Source: Polaribacter sp.
GTDB lineage: Bacteria > Bacteroidota > Bacteroidia > Flavobacteriales > Flavobacteriaceae
Length of the DNA stretch: 64,000 nt
NCBI GenBank assembly: GCA_028336245.1
Contig: JAOKTT010000003.1
Coordinates: 1 to 64,000 of the forward strand
Direction: 5' to 3'
A model generated the notes under the pieces. The model did not search any database, was not told the DNA's origin, and worked only from the letters and a program-made list of their open reading frames with translations. Positions within the stretch are counted from its first letter, which is position 1; every line of letters starts with the position of its first letter. The position numbers and the translations under genes are program-made. Of the stretch, positions 46,479 through 55,438 are shown piece by piece.

Positions 46479-47546
46479 ATGAAGAAACATAATTTTAGTG
46501 CAGGACCTTGTATTCTGCCGCAAGAAGTTTTACAAAAAGCAGCAGCAGCGGTGCTTAATTTTAACGACGGTGATTTATCTCTAATTGAAATATCTCACAG
46601 AAGCAAATCGTTTGTTACAGTGATGGAGACGGCAAGGTCGCTCGCTTTAGAATTGTTAGGTTTAGAAAACAAAGGTTACCAGGCCTTATTTTTACATGGC
46701 GGAGCGAGTTTAGAATTTTTAATGGTTGCTTACAACCTTTTAAATAAAAAAGCGGCATATCTAAATACGGGAACTTGGTCGGACAATGCTATCAAGGAAG
46801 CAAAAGCTTTTGGTGAAGTGCTGGAAGTAGGTTCTTCAAAAGACAAAAATTTCAATTATATCCCAAAAGGATATTCCATACCTGAAGAGGTAGATTATTT
46901 TCATTGCACCAGTAACAATACGATTGCAGGAACACAGATGAAATCATTTCCAGAAAGCAATGTTTCTTTAATTTGTGATATGAGTTCAGATATTTTTTCC
47001 CGACAATTAGACTTCGAGAAATTTGATTTGATCTATGCAGGAGCGCAAAAAAACATGGGTCCGGCAGGAACTACCTTGGTAATTGTCAAAGAAGAGATTT
47101 TGGGAAAAGGAACAAGACACATTCCTACAATGTTGAATTATCAAGCTCATATTGCGAAAGAAAGCATGGCAAATACACCTTCTGTATTTGCCATATATGT
47201 GTCTATGTTGAATTTACAATGGTTGAAAGATATCGGAGGAATTCCGTTTATAGAAGAAGTCAATAACAAGAAAGCAGCACTTTTATATGCAGAAATTGAT
47301 AGAAACCCTTTATTCAAAGGGATGGTCGCTAAAGAAGACAGAAGTACCATGAATGCTACTTTTAACTTGACAGATGCTTCCTTAACAACAACATTTGATA
47401 CCTTATGGAAAGCAGCAGGAATCAACGGTCTAAATGGACATAGAAGTGTTGGTGGCTATCGCGCAAGCATGTACAATGCACTTCCATTGCATAGTGTGCA
47501 AGTTTTAGTAGATGTAATGCAAACCTTAGAAAACGAACACGCCTAA
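46479..47546 (+). CDS. serC: Phosphoserine aminotransferase
   Basis: Converts 3-phosphohydroxypyruvate and glutamate to O-phosphoserine, the second step of serine synthesis, and can act in PLP synthesis. In 355 residues the start KKHNFSAGPCILPQEV is typical. LHGGASLEF (72-80), CTSNNTIAGTQ and the PLP Lys191 in YAGAQKNMGPAGTTL are intact, and NGLNGHRSVGGYRASMYNA is close to the C-terminus. serA lies 117 bases downstream. Confidence 0.96.
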   Translation: MKKHNFSAGPCILPQEVLQKAAAAVLNFNDGDLSLIEISHRSKSFVTVMETARSLALELLGLENKGYQALFLHGGASLEFLMVAYNLLNKKAAYLNTGTWSDNAIKEAKAFGEVLEVGSSKDKNFNYIPKGYSIPEEVDYFHCTSNNTIAGTQMKSFPESNVSLICDMSSDIFSRQLDFEKFDLIYAGAQKNMGPAGTTLVIVKEEILGKGTRHIPTMLNYQAHIAKESMANTPSVFAIYVSMLNLQWLKDIGGIPFIEEVNNKKAALLYAEIDRNPLFKGMVAKEDRSTMNATFNLTDASLTTTFDTLWKAAGINGLNGHRSVGGYRASMYNALPLHSVQVLVDVMQTLENEHA

Positions 47547-47663
47547 ACGCAGTAGTAAATGGACTCCAATAAAAAATGTTTTTTAAACTTTTAAGGTTTA
47601 AAATTAAAACAAACAAAACATAAAAACTTCTTTCTTTAGTAAGAATTAGAGACATACAGACAA

Positions 47664-48614
47664 ATGAAAATATTAGCAAACGACGGAATTTCTCAAAGCG
47701 GAATTGATACTTTAGAAAAAAAAGGATTTGAAGTAATAATAACAAAAGTTGCTCAAAATCAGTTAGAAAAATATATCAATGAACATACTATTGATGCTCT
47801 TTTAGTAAAAAGTACAACCCAGGTTGGGCAAGAACTAATAGACGCCTGTCCGAGTATTAAATTAATTGGATGCGGGGACGGTAGTCTCGACAATATTGAT
47901 GTTTCCTATGCAGAAGACCAAGGTTTACATGTAATAAATGCTCCTGAAACTGCCGCAAATGCTGTTGCTGAATTGGTTTTTGCACACTTATTTGGATTGG
48001 TGAGATTCTTGCATGCTTCAAATAGAGAGATGCCTTTAGAAGGAGATTCTCGTTTTAAAGAATTAAAAAAAGCCTTTAGTGAAGGCATCGAATTAAGAGG
48101 CAAAACTATTGGTTTAATTGGTTTTGGAAGTATTGGTCAAGCAGTAGCTAAAATTGGTTTGGGCTTAGGAATGAATGTAATTGCAACAGATAAAAAGGTT
48201 ACAAGTGCACCCATTACAGTTGATTTTTTTAATGGCCAAAAAGTAACCATCAATATTGAAACCATTTCACAAGATGTCGTTTTAAAGGAAGCTGATTTTA
48301 TTTCTTTGCATGTACCTATGCAAGAGGGCTATCTAATTAAAGAAGATGATATTAAAAAAATGAAAGATGGCGTGGGAATTATAAATACTGCTGGTGGTGG
48401 AATTTTACATGAAGTAGACCTTGTAAAAGCCATTGAAAGTGGTAAAGTACAGTTTGCTGGCTTGGACGTGTTTGAAACAGAGCCAACACCTGCAGTTCAA
48501 TTGTTAATGAATCCAGAAATATCTTTAACACCGCATATTGGCGGCGCTACAAAAGAGACCGAAGAAAGAAATGGAATCGCATTAGCACAACAAATTATTC
48601 AGCTTTTACGCTAA
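47664..48614 (+). CDS. serA: D-3-phosphoglycerate dehydrogenase-type 2-hydroxyacid dehydrogenase
   Basis: NAD-dependent oxidation of 3-phosphoglycerate, first step of serine synthesis. The 316-residue protein has the NAD-binding LIGFGSIGQAVAKIGLGLGMNV, the catalytic region INTAGGGILHEVDLVKAI and the C-terminal LTPHIGGATKETEERNG. It lacks an ACT domain, so it is the short, serine-insensitive form. Its position beside serC and DUF1015 is the main reason to prefer SerA over other hydroxyacid dehydrogenases. DUF1015 starts 3 bases after its stop. Confidence 0.92.
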   Translation: MKILANDGISQSGIDTLEKKGFEVIITKVAQNQLEKYINEHTIDALLVKSTTQVGQELIDACPSIKLIGCGDGSLDNIDVSYAEDQGLHVINAPETAANAVAELVFAHLFGLVRFLHASNREMPLEGDSRFKELKKAFSEGIELRGKTIGLIGFGSIGQAVAKIGLGLGMNVIATDKKVTSAPITVDFFNGQKVTINIETISQDVVLKEADFISLHVPMQEGYLIKEDDIKKMKDGVGIINTAGGGILHEVDLVKAIESGKVQFAGLDVFETEPTPAVQLLMNPEISLTPHIGGATKETEERNGIALAQQIIQLLR

Positions 48615-48617
48615 TAT

Positions 48618-49856
48618 ATGGCCATTGTAAAACCTTTTAAAGCAGTGCGAGCAACCGGAGATAAGGTAGCCCAAGTTTCGTCTAAAGCATACGGTGTTTA
48701 TACTCCAGAAATGCTGAGTTCTAAATTGGCACGCAATCCATATTCTTTTTTACATGTGACCACTCCTGCGCACAAAGACCCAAAAAAAGAACGCAGTGAA
48801 AAAGTACGTTTTAAACTAGTACAAAAACAATATGCAGAATTTAAAGAGCAAAACGTTTTTACACAAGATAAAACACCAGCTTTCTATATTTATAAAAAAA
48901 CAACGGCTACAACATCTTTTTGTGGAATAATTGCTGCTAGTGCTGTTGAAGACTGTTTGAATAACAATATAAAAAAACACGAAGGAACCCTTAGAAAAAG
49001 AGAGTTATTATTTGAAAACTACCTAAGAAATACGGGATTTACTGCAGAACCTGTATTATTATCATACCCTGACAATGCTAAAATTGTCGATATTCTTAAA
49101 AAATATTCGCAATACAAAGCAAACTATGAATTTACTACCGCAAATAAAGACATGCATGTTCTTTGGGTGGTAGCCGATGCATCTGATATTAAAAAAATAA
49201 CAAATGCATTTCAAGAAATTGACACCTTATATATTGCAGACGGCCACCACCGGTCATCCGCTTCCTGTTTATTAGCGGAACGTTTAAAAAAAGAAAACCC
49301 GCAGCATACAGGAACCGAAGCATATAACTTTTTCATGAGTTATTTAGTAGCAGAGAGTGAATTGAGCATGTACGAGTTCAATCGCTTCATAAAAGATCTA
49401 AATGGCCACACAGCACAAGAATTCTTAGTTACATTAGAGTCTTTTTTTACTATTAAAAATTACGGTACAGAATTTTATAAACCGTCAAAAAAGCATAATT
49501 TTAGCATGTATTTAGAAGGCGAATTTTATGCATTGACTTTAAAAAAAGCGATCTATCCTTTTACAGATGTGCTTAGTAAATTAGATGCTCAAATTCTTTA
49601 CAATACTGTTTTAAAACCACTATTAGGCATCAATGATATTAGAGATGATTCTAAAATCGTATATTCTCAAAACAAATCGAATGGTCTAGAACTAAAGACA
49701 AAAGTAGATACAGGTGCTTTTAAAGTTTCTTTCGGGATGTACTCAACCAATATAAAAGAACTCAAAGAAATTGTAGATGCAGGCTTGTTAATGCCCCCAA
49801 AAACGACCTATATAGAGCCGAAACTAAGAAGTGCTTTGACTATTTATGAGTTTTAA
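48618..49856 (+). CDS. DUF1015 family protein with DGHHR motif
   Basis: A 412-residue soluble protein of the DUF1015 family, unsolved in function as far as I know. The start IVKPFKAVRATGDKVAQVSSKAYGVYTPE is the family N-terminus. Key conserved motifs are KKHEGTLRKRE (120-129) and IADGHHRSSAS (206-216). The DGHHR core resembles the ParB/sulfiredoxin-fold serine kinases SerK and SbnI. It follows serA by 3 bases and probably acts on phosphoserine or serine. Whether it is kinase or phosphatase cannot be told from sequence. The last bases overlap the extended ORF of the next gene but not its chosen start. Confidence 0.88.
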   Translation: MAIVKPFKAVRATGDKVAQVSSKAYGVYTPEMLSSKLARNPYSFLHVTTPAHKDPKKERSEKVRFKLVQKQYAEFKEQNVFTQDKTPAFYIYKKTTATTSFCGIIAASAVEDCLNNNIKKHEGTLRKRELLFENYLRNTGFTAEPVLLSYPDNAKIVDILKKYSQYKANYEFTTANKDMHVLWVVADASDIKKITNAFQEIDTLYIADGHHRSSASCLLAERLKKENPQHTGTEAYNFFMSYLVAESELSMYEFNRFIKDLNGHTAQEFLVTLESFFTIKNYGTEFYKPSKKHNFSMYLEGEFYALTLKKAIYPFTDVLSKLDAQILYNTVLKPLLGINDIRDDSKIVYSQNKSNGLELKTKVDTGAFKVSFGMYSTNIKELKEIVDAGLLMPPKTTYIEPKLRSALTIYEF

Positions 49857-49905
49857 CACTGTTTGCTCTTTTGAGCTTGAAGTAGCTTTTAATAAAAAAA
49901 ACGAA

Positions 49906-50580
49906 ATGGAAATACAAAAAAATATACAAGAGATAATAAAATCAATTCCAGAAAATGTAACGCTAGTTGCTGTTTCTAAAACCAAACCTATTTCCGATCT
50001 TCAAGAAGCCTATAATGGTGGCCAGCGCATTTTTGGTGAAAATAAAATACAGGAAATGGCTGCTAAGTTTGAGGCACTCCCTAAAGATATTCAATGGCAC
50101 ATGATTGGTCATTTACAAAGTAATAAAATAAAGTACATGGCCCACTTCGTAAATTTAATTCATGGAATAGACAAATTTAAAACCTTGAAAGAAATTAACA
50201 AACAAGCAAAAAAACACAATCGAATTATTTCGTGTCTACTGCAAGCAAAAATAGCGCAAGAGGAAACAAAATTCGGGCTGTCTTTTGACGAAATAGATCA
50301 GATCTTGCAAAGTCAAGAGTTTAAAGAACTAGAAAATATAAAAATTGTTGGTTTTATGGGAATGGCATCATTTACTGACAACCAAGAACAATTGAACGAA
50401 GAATTCGCATCTTTAAATAGGTTTTATCAACTAACTAAAACAAAAACAGGTACTTCTAACTGCGAACTAGAAACGCTTTCTATGGGAATGAGTGGAGACT
50501 ATAACCTGGCCATAAAAAATGGCAGCTCTATGATACGACTAGGGAGTTCAATTTTTGGTAATAGAAATTATAGTTCGTAA
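49906..50580 (+). CDS. YggS/YlmE-type PLP homeostasis protein
   Basis: Single-domain PLP-binding protein of 224 residues that buffers pyridoxal phosphate and affects amino-acid pools. The ATG at 49906 gives MEIQKNIQEIIKSIPENVTLVAVSKTKP, with the PLP Lys at 25. The track start at 49846 lies inside the DUF1015 gene. GENKIQEMAAKFEALPKDIQWHMIGHLQSNK and the C-terminal LSMGMSGDYNLAIKNGSSMIRLGSSIFG are full family motifs. It follows DUF1015 by 49 bases, in keeping with a PLP role near SerC. Confidence 0.94.
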   Translation: MEIQKNIQEIIKSIPENVTLVAVSKTKPISDLQEAYNGGQRIFGENKIQEMAAKFEALPKDIQWHMIGHLQSNKIKYMAHFVNLIHGIDKFKTLKEINKQAKKHNRIISCLLQAKIAQEETKFGLSFDEIDQILQSQEFKELENIKIVGFMGMASFTDNQEQLNEEFASLNRFYQLTKTKTGTSNCELETLSMGMSGDYNLAIKNGSSMIRLGSSIFGNRNYSS

Positions 50581-50604
50581 ATTTACATTCTAAGAAATAA
50601 TAAT

Positions 50605-51684
50605 TTGTACGCAATATTAGACATTGAAACTACCGGGGGGAAATTTAATGAAGAAGGCATTACAGAAATTGCCATTTATAAATTTGATGGCCATACGATT
50701 GTAGACCAATTTATTAGTTTGGTAAACCCAGAAAAAGAAATTCAACAATTTGTTGTGGGGCTCACAGGCATCAATAATAAAATGCTCCAAAATGCTCCTA
50801 AGTTTTACGAGATAGCCAAAAGAGTTATCGAAATAACAAAAGACTGCACTTTAGTTGCGCACAATACCACTTTTGATTATCGGATTTTAAGTACAGAGTT
50901 TGACCGATTGGGTTATGACTTCAACAGAAATACGTTATGCACTGTAGAGCTGAGCAAGCAATTAATTTTAGACCAACCTTCGTATAGTCTCGGTAAACTT
51001 ACAAAGGCATTAGGCATCCCAATGACAGATAGGCATCGTGCTTCTGGTGATGCTTTAGCTACCGTGCAGCTTTTCAAACTACTTTTAGAAAAAGACAGCA
51101 CAAAAACAATCATACAAGAATACGTAAAATACTATGATCAGCGCATTGAAAAAGATAGACTTCAGAAATTAATAGCCTCAGTACCTATGGATATAGGACT
51201 GTTTTACGTGCATGATAAAAATGGAAAAATACTGTTTTTAGGGCGCGGAAAAAATGTAAAGTCGGAAGTAAATAAATTATTTTTGAAAGAAACAAAAAGA
51301 GCTTTAAAAATTCAAGAGAGAGCGACTTCTATTACCTATGAAAAAACAGGAAATGAACTCTTTACCCGCTTAAAATACTATTTACAGTTAGAAAGACTTG
51401 CTCCAAAATATAACATTAAGAAGAAAAGAAAGCCTTTATTGTATGACTTTAACAATGATGATTTCATTATTTTAGACAAAGGCAGAGAAACAGAAGAGCA
51501 TGCGCTAATACTTGTCGAAAATAATCAAATTTTTGGGTATGGGTATACAAGTTTAGCACACCAAGAAAATAACATCGACATTCTAAAATCAGTACTTACT
51601 CCGGTCGAAGACAAGGAATTAGCTAAAATAATTGTTAAAAATTATTTAAACAGTTATACGGTTCAAAAAATTGTACGTCTCTAA
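50605..51684 (+). CDS. DnaQ-like exonuclease fused to a degenerate GIY-YIG domain
   Basis: A two-domain nuclease of 359 residues. The N-terminal DEDD exonuclease has LDIETTGG (Asp6, Glu8), VAHNTTFDYRIL and HRASGDALATVQLF. The second half (about 195-270) matches the UvrC N-terminal domain by position, but GIY is GLF, YIG is FLG, and the Arg and Glu needed for cleavage appear replaced. The first domain is likely active; the second may only bind DNA. Its start is TTG. It follows the YggS-type gene by 24 bases. Confidence 0.87.
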   Translation: MYAILDIETTGGKFNEEGITEIAIYKFDGHTIVDQFISLVNPEKEIQQFVVGLTGINNKMLQNAPKFYEIAKRVIEITKDCTLVAHNTTFDYRILSTEFDRLGYDFNRNTLCTVELSKQLILDQPSYSLGKLTKALGIPMTDRHRASGDALATVQLFKLLLEKDSTKTIIQEYVKYYDQRIEKDRLQKLIASVPMDIGLFYVHDKNGKILFLGRGKNVKSEVNKLFLKETKRALKIQERATSITYEKTGNELFTRLKYYLQLERLAPKYNIKKKRKPLLYDFNNDDFIILDKGRETEEHALILVENNQIFGYGYTSLAHQENNIDILKSVLTPVEDKELAKIIVKNYLNSYTVQKIVRL

Positions 51685-51735
51685 CTTTACCTCGAATTAA
51701 AGATTTATATTCAATATTTATAAAAAACAAGAAAC

Positions 51736-53838
51736 TTAACTAATATTAGACCAAATTTTAGATGATTTTGTCATTTGAATAAAAGCTTTTTTTATTAAAA
51801 TATTTTCTTCTTTCGCTAAATTTTCATCCACTTGTAATAAGGAAATAGCAGTATTCCTGGCCACTACTAAAATTTTAGAATCTTTTACTACATCGGCAAT
51901 TTTAAGATCTAAAACACCACTCTGTTGTGTTCCCATAATATTTCCAGGACCTCGCAACTTCAAGTCCACCTCTGCAATTTTAAAACCATCAGTAGTGTCA
52001 ACCATTGTTTTCAGACGCGTCTTTGCCTCTGGTGATAATTTAAAACTGGACAAAAGAATACAATAACTTTGATCAGCTCCTCGTCCAACCCGACCTCTTA
52101 ATTGATGCAATTGTGAGAGTCCAAAACGTTCTGAACTTTCAATGATCATAACACTGGCATTGGGCACGTTTACACCTACCTCAATAACCGTTGTGGCCAC
52201 CATAATTTGCGTTACACCCTTTACAAATCGCTCCATTTCAAACGCTTTGTCTGCGGGTTTCATCTTACCGTGCACAATACTAATTTGATATTTTGGCAAT
52301 GGAAATTCTCTGGATACACTCTCGTAGCCATCCATTAAATCTTTATAATCCATTACTGCAGACTCTTCGATTAATGGGTACACCAAATAGACTTGTCTTC
52401 CTTTATCAATTTCATCTTTCATGAATTTAAAAACAGCCAAACGATTGCTATCAAAACGATGCACTGTCTTTACTTCTTTTCTTCCAGGAGGCAATTCATC
52501 AATAACAGAAATATCCAAATCACCATACACAGACATCGCCAAGGTCCTGGGAATTGGGGTTGCCGTCATCACTAAAATATGTGGAGGTAATTCATTTTTA
52601 GCCCATAACTTTGCGCGTTGCTTTACCCCAAATCGGTGCTGCTCGTCAATAATAGCGATGCCTAAGTTTTTAAATTGCACTTTATCCTCCAATAAGGCGT
52701 GCGTACCAATCAATATATTTAAAGTACCCTCTTCTAAACCTGCATGAATCTCTCTTCTTTTTTTAGTTCTAACAGAGCCTGTTAACATAGCAACCTTGAG
52801 ACCCATACCCGCAACCAATTCTGAAACTGCAATAAAATGCTGATTTGCTAATATTTCTGTAGGTGCCATAATAGTTGCCTGAAAACCATTATCGATGGCT
52901 AAAAGCATGGCTAAAATAGCTACAATCGTTTTTCCTGACCCTACATCTCCCTGCAGCAAACGGTTCATATGTGCTCCAGATGCCACATCCTTTCGAACTT
53001 CTTTCAAAACTCTTTTTTGCGCATTTGTCAAATCAAATGGCAATCTATTTGTATAAAAATCATTGAAAATAGTCCCTACTTTTTCGAAGACTTCCCCTTT
53101 TATTTTCGTTTTATTGAGGAGCTTCTTTCGCAATAACTGCAACTGAATAAAAAATAATTCTTCAAATTTTAATCGATTTTCTGCTTTTGTGAGGTGTTCT
53201 TGACTTTTTGGAAAATGTGCATTTAGAAGTGCTTCTCGTTTGGACATAAACTTAAAATCCTCCAAAATCTCTCGCGATAAATTTTCTTGAATACTATCAT
53301 AAAACTGTTCCAACAAACGCTGTACGTAGGTCCCCATAATTCTATTAGAAACCCCTGCATTTATTAACCTTTCTGTGGCGTGATAAACCGGCTGCATCTT
53401 AGTCTGCAACTTTTTTTTATGAGCACTAAACAATTCTAATTCTGGATGTGGAATGCTAAAACTCCCATTGTAGTGATTGAGTTTCCCATAGACCACATAG
53501 GGCTCATTTACTTTCAAAGAGTCTTTGAGCCATTTTTGTCCTTTAAACCAGACCAATTCAATGCTTCCCGTAGCGTCTTGAAAGGTAGCTACTAAACGAC
53601 TGCCTCTTTTTTGTGCTATTGAATTTACTCGTGTAATACGCCCTACAATTTGCACTTCTGAAGAATTTGGCTGCAAATCTTTTATGGCATGAAATGTAGT
53701 TTTGTCAATGTAGCGAAAAGGAAAGAAATTAAGCAGATCATTGCAGGTCTTCAAGCCCAGTTCCGTGTACAAAAGCGCTGCTCTTTGTACACTAATTCCC
53801 TCGATATATGTAATTGGATAATTTAAATTCAACTTCAA
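51736..53838 (-). CDS. recG: ATP-dependent DNA helicase RecG
   Basis: Regresses stalled replication forks and processes recombination intermediates. In 700 residues the N-terminal wedge (OB) domain includes EVQIVGRITRVNSIAQKRGSRLVATF. Walker A is GDVGSGKT (297-304), the helicase box is DEQH (398-401), and MTATPIPRTLAM, TTVIEVGVNVPNA and HQLRGRVGRG complete the motor. The C-terminal KLRGPGNIMGTQQSG is the RecG signature. The start is TTG, which gives the family MKLNLNYPITYIEGI N-terminus; no ATG lies nearby in frame. Confidence 0.96.
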   Translation of the reverse strand: MKLNLNYPITYIEGISVQRAALLYTELGLKTCNDLLNFFPFRYIDKTTFHAIKDLQPNSSEVQIVGRITRVNSIAQKRGSRLVATFQDATGSIELVWFKGQKWLKDSLKVNEPYVVYGKLNHYNGSFSIPHPELELFSAHKKKLQTKMQPVYHATERLINAGVSNRIMGTYVQRLLEQFYDSIQENLSREILEDFKFMSKREALLNAHFPKSQEHLTKAENRLKFEELFFIQLQLLRKKLLNKTKIKGEVFEKVGTIFNDFYTNRLPFDLTNAQKRVLKEVRKDVASGAHMNRLLQGDVGSGKTIVAILAMLLAIDNGFQATIMAPTEILANQHFIAVSELVAGMGLKVAMLTGSVRTKKRREIHAGLEEGTLNILIGTHALLEDKVQFKNLGIAIIDEQHRFGVKQRAKLWAKNELPPHILVMTATPIPRTLAMSVYGDLDISVIDELPPGRKEVKTVHRFDSNRLAVFKFMKDEIDKGRQVYLVYPLIEESAVMDYKDLMDGYESVSREFPLPKYQISIVHGKMKPADKAFEMERFVKGVTQIMVATTVIEVGVNVPNASVMIIESSERFGLSQLHQLRGRVGRGADQSYCILLSSFKLSPEAKTRLKTMVDTTDGFKIAEVDLKLRGPGNIMGTQQSGVLDLKIADVVKDSKILVVARNTAISLLQVDENLAKEENILIKKAFIQMTKSSKIWSNIS

Positions 53839-54157
53839 TTTTTCTATGATTCAAAAATAATGAAATCAGATTAAAAAAAGAATTAAATTGATATTTATTG
53901 TGCTTTAGAAAAGGAAGTCTCCATACTTTTCAATTCGCAACAAGCGTTGCTCGCGCTATTACTAGTAAAAAATTACATCTTGCTTTCTTGAAAACAAAAA
54001 ATAAAGCAGATATCATACTTTAGAACTTTGCAATTTGCTTAATATCCTTCTTTTAAAAAGAGCTTTTATACATGTGTATGTGAAAGGTTTTTCTAAACAA
54101 CTTTTAAATTGCACACCTCCTACTTATATGTATATTTGCAATCCATAAGAAGATAAA
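53839..54157. other. Divergent intergenic region of 319 bases
   Basis: Separates recG and the RsmB-like gene. I found no small ORF with a clear start and no recognised RNA. A short inverted repeat GCAAC/GTTGC lies near 53940. The right end holds the RsmB promoter; a -7-like TATTTTTG for recG lies on the minus strand at 53859-53852. The remainder is unexplained AT-rich sequence. Confidence 0.5.
54109..54138 (+). promoter_or_regulatory. Consensus Bacteroidota promoter of the RsmB-like gene
   Basis: TTG (54109-54111), exactly 19 bases, then TATATTTG (54131-54138). This is a full match to the TTG-N19-TAnnTTTG consensus, 19 bases upstream of the ATG at 54158. Confidence 0.72.
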
Positions 54158-55372
54158 ATGAGATTACACAGGAATTTAACTTTTGCAGTAATAGACAGCA
54201 TTAGAGATATATTTAACGAAGGTGTTTATGCTGACAAAGCAGTAGAAAAGGCTTTAAAACGTGACAAACGTTGGGGAGCTAGAGACCGTAAATTTGTTGC
54301 TGAAACAATTTATGATATTGTTCGCTGGAACCGCTTGTATGCTGAAATTGCAGAAGTGAAAGCACCCTATGATAGAGACAATATTTGGAGGTTGTTTTCT
54401 GTGTGGTGTATCTTAAGAGGAATCGCTTTACCAGATTGGAATCAAGTTGGTGATGTACCAGAAAGAAAAATTAAAGGTCGTTTTGATGAACTTTCTAGAA
54501 CCAGAAAATACAGAGAATCGATTCCAGATTGGATGGATGAAATGTGTGTTAAAGAGTTGGGAGAAGAAATTTGGACCAAAGAAATTGCTGCTTTAAACGT
54601 GCAAGCAAATGTAATTTTAAGAACGAACACCTTAAATATTTCTAAAGAAATACTGCAAAAGAAATTAAAAGCTGAAGATATAAATACGGAATTTGTTCCG
54701 AATCACACAGATGCTTTAATTTTACCAGAAAGAGCAAATGTTTTCAAAAGCGAAGCTTTTCACAACGGATTTTTTGAAGTTCAAGATGCCTCATCTCAGT
54801 TAGTAGCGGCGTATTTAGACGTAAAACCTGGCATGAAAGTAATTGATACCTGTGCCGGCGCTGGAGGTAAAACTTTACATTTAGCTGCTTTAATGGAGAA
54901 TAAAGGACAAATTATTGCCATGGATATTTACGAAAGTAAACTCCGTAAGTTAAAGGTTCGAGCGAAAAGAAACAAAGCACATAACATTGATTTGCGTGTG
55001 ATTGATTCTACAAAGCCAATTAAAAAATTACACGGCAAAGCAGATCGAATTTTAATAGACGCTCCTTGCTCTGGCTTAGGTGTTATTCGCAGAAATCCAG
55101 ACTCAAAATGGAAGCTACAACCTGAGTTTATAGAAAATATTAAAAAAATACAACAGGAAATTTTACAGCAATATGCTGCCATGTTAAAGCCCGGTGGGAA
55201 AATGGTATACGCAACTTGTTCTGTGTTGCCCTCTGAGAACCAAGAACAAGTTAAGACTTTTTTAACATCAGAAGCTGGAAAAGAGTTTATATTTGTTTCG
55301 GACAAAAAAGTTTTAGCACATGTCTCCGGTTTTGATGGCTTCTATATGGCACTGTTAGAAAAGAAAAAATAA
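54158..55372 (+). CDS. RsmB/NOP family RNA m5C methyltransferase
   Basis: SAM-dependent cytosine-5 methyltransferase of 404 residues acting on rRNA or tRNA. An N-terminal NusB-like or PUA-like segment (ADKAVEKALKRDKRWGARDRKFVAETIYDIVRWNR) precedes the catalytic domain. That domain has motif I DTCAGAGGKTLHLAAL, DAPCSGLGVIRRNPD (Cys of motif IV) and YATCSVLPSENQEQV (catalytic Cys of motif VI). Both catalytic Cys are present. RsmB or RsmF-like: the exact site is not assigned. A consensus promoter lies directly upstream. Confidence 0.92.
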   Translation: MRLHRNLTFAVIDSIRDIFNEGVYADKAVEKALKRDKRWGARDRKFVAETIYDIVRWNRLYAEIAEVKAPYDRDNIWRLFSVWCILRGIALPDWNQVGDVPERKIKGRFDELSRTRKYRESIPDWMDEMCVKELGEEIWTKEIAALNVQANVILRTNTLNISKEILQKKLKAEDINTEFVPNHTDALILPERANVFKSEAFHNGFFEVQDASSQLVAAYLDVKPGMKVIDTCAGAGGKTLHLAALMENKGQIIAMDIYESKLRKLKVRAKRNKAHNIDLRVIDSTKPIKKLHGKADRILIDAPCSGLGVIRRNPDSKWKLQPEFIENIKKIQQEILQQYAAMLKPGGKMVYATCSVLPSENQEQVKTFLTSEAGKEFIFVSDKKVLAHVSGFDGFYMALLEKKK

Positions 55373-55438
55373 TTATATACCACTATATTTTAATAGTGAT
55401 TGCAGAGAAGAAGATTAATAATTTAAAATATTAAATAT

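Noticed and set aside
47581-47603. Hairpin TTTTAAAC/GTTTAAAA between serC and serA
   Set aside because: The stem is almost entirely A-T and no U tract follows, so it is a weak terminator candidate.
53880-54100. Possible small RNA in the recG-RsmB intergenic region
   Set aside because: Only short inverted repeats (GCAAC/GTTGC) and no terminator hairpin or known RNA core were found.
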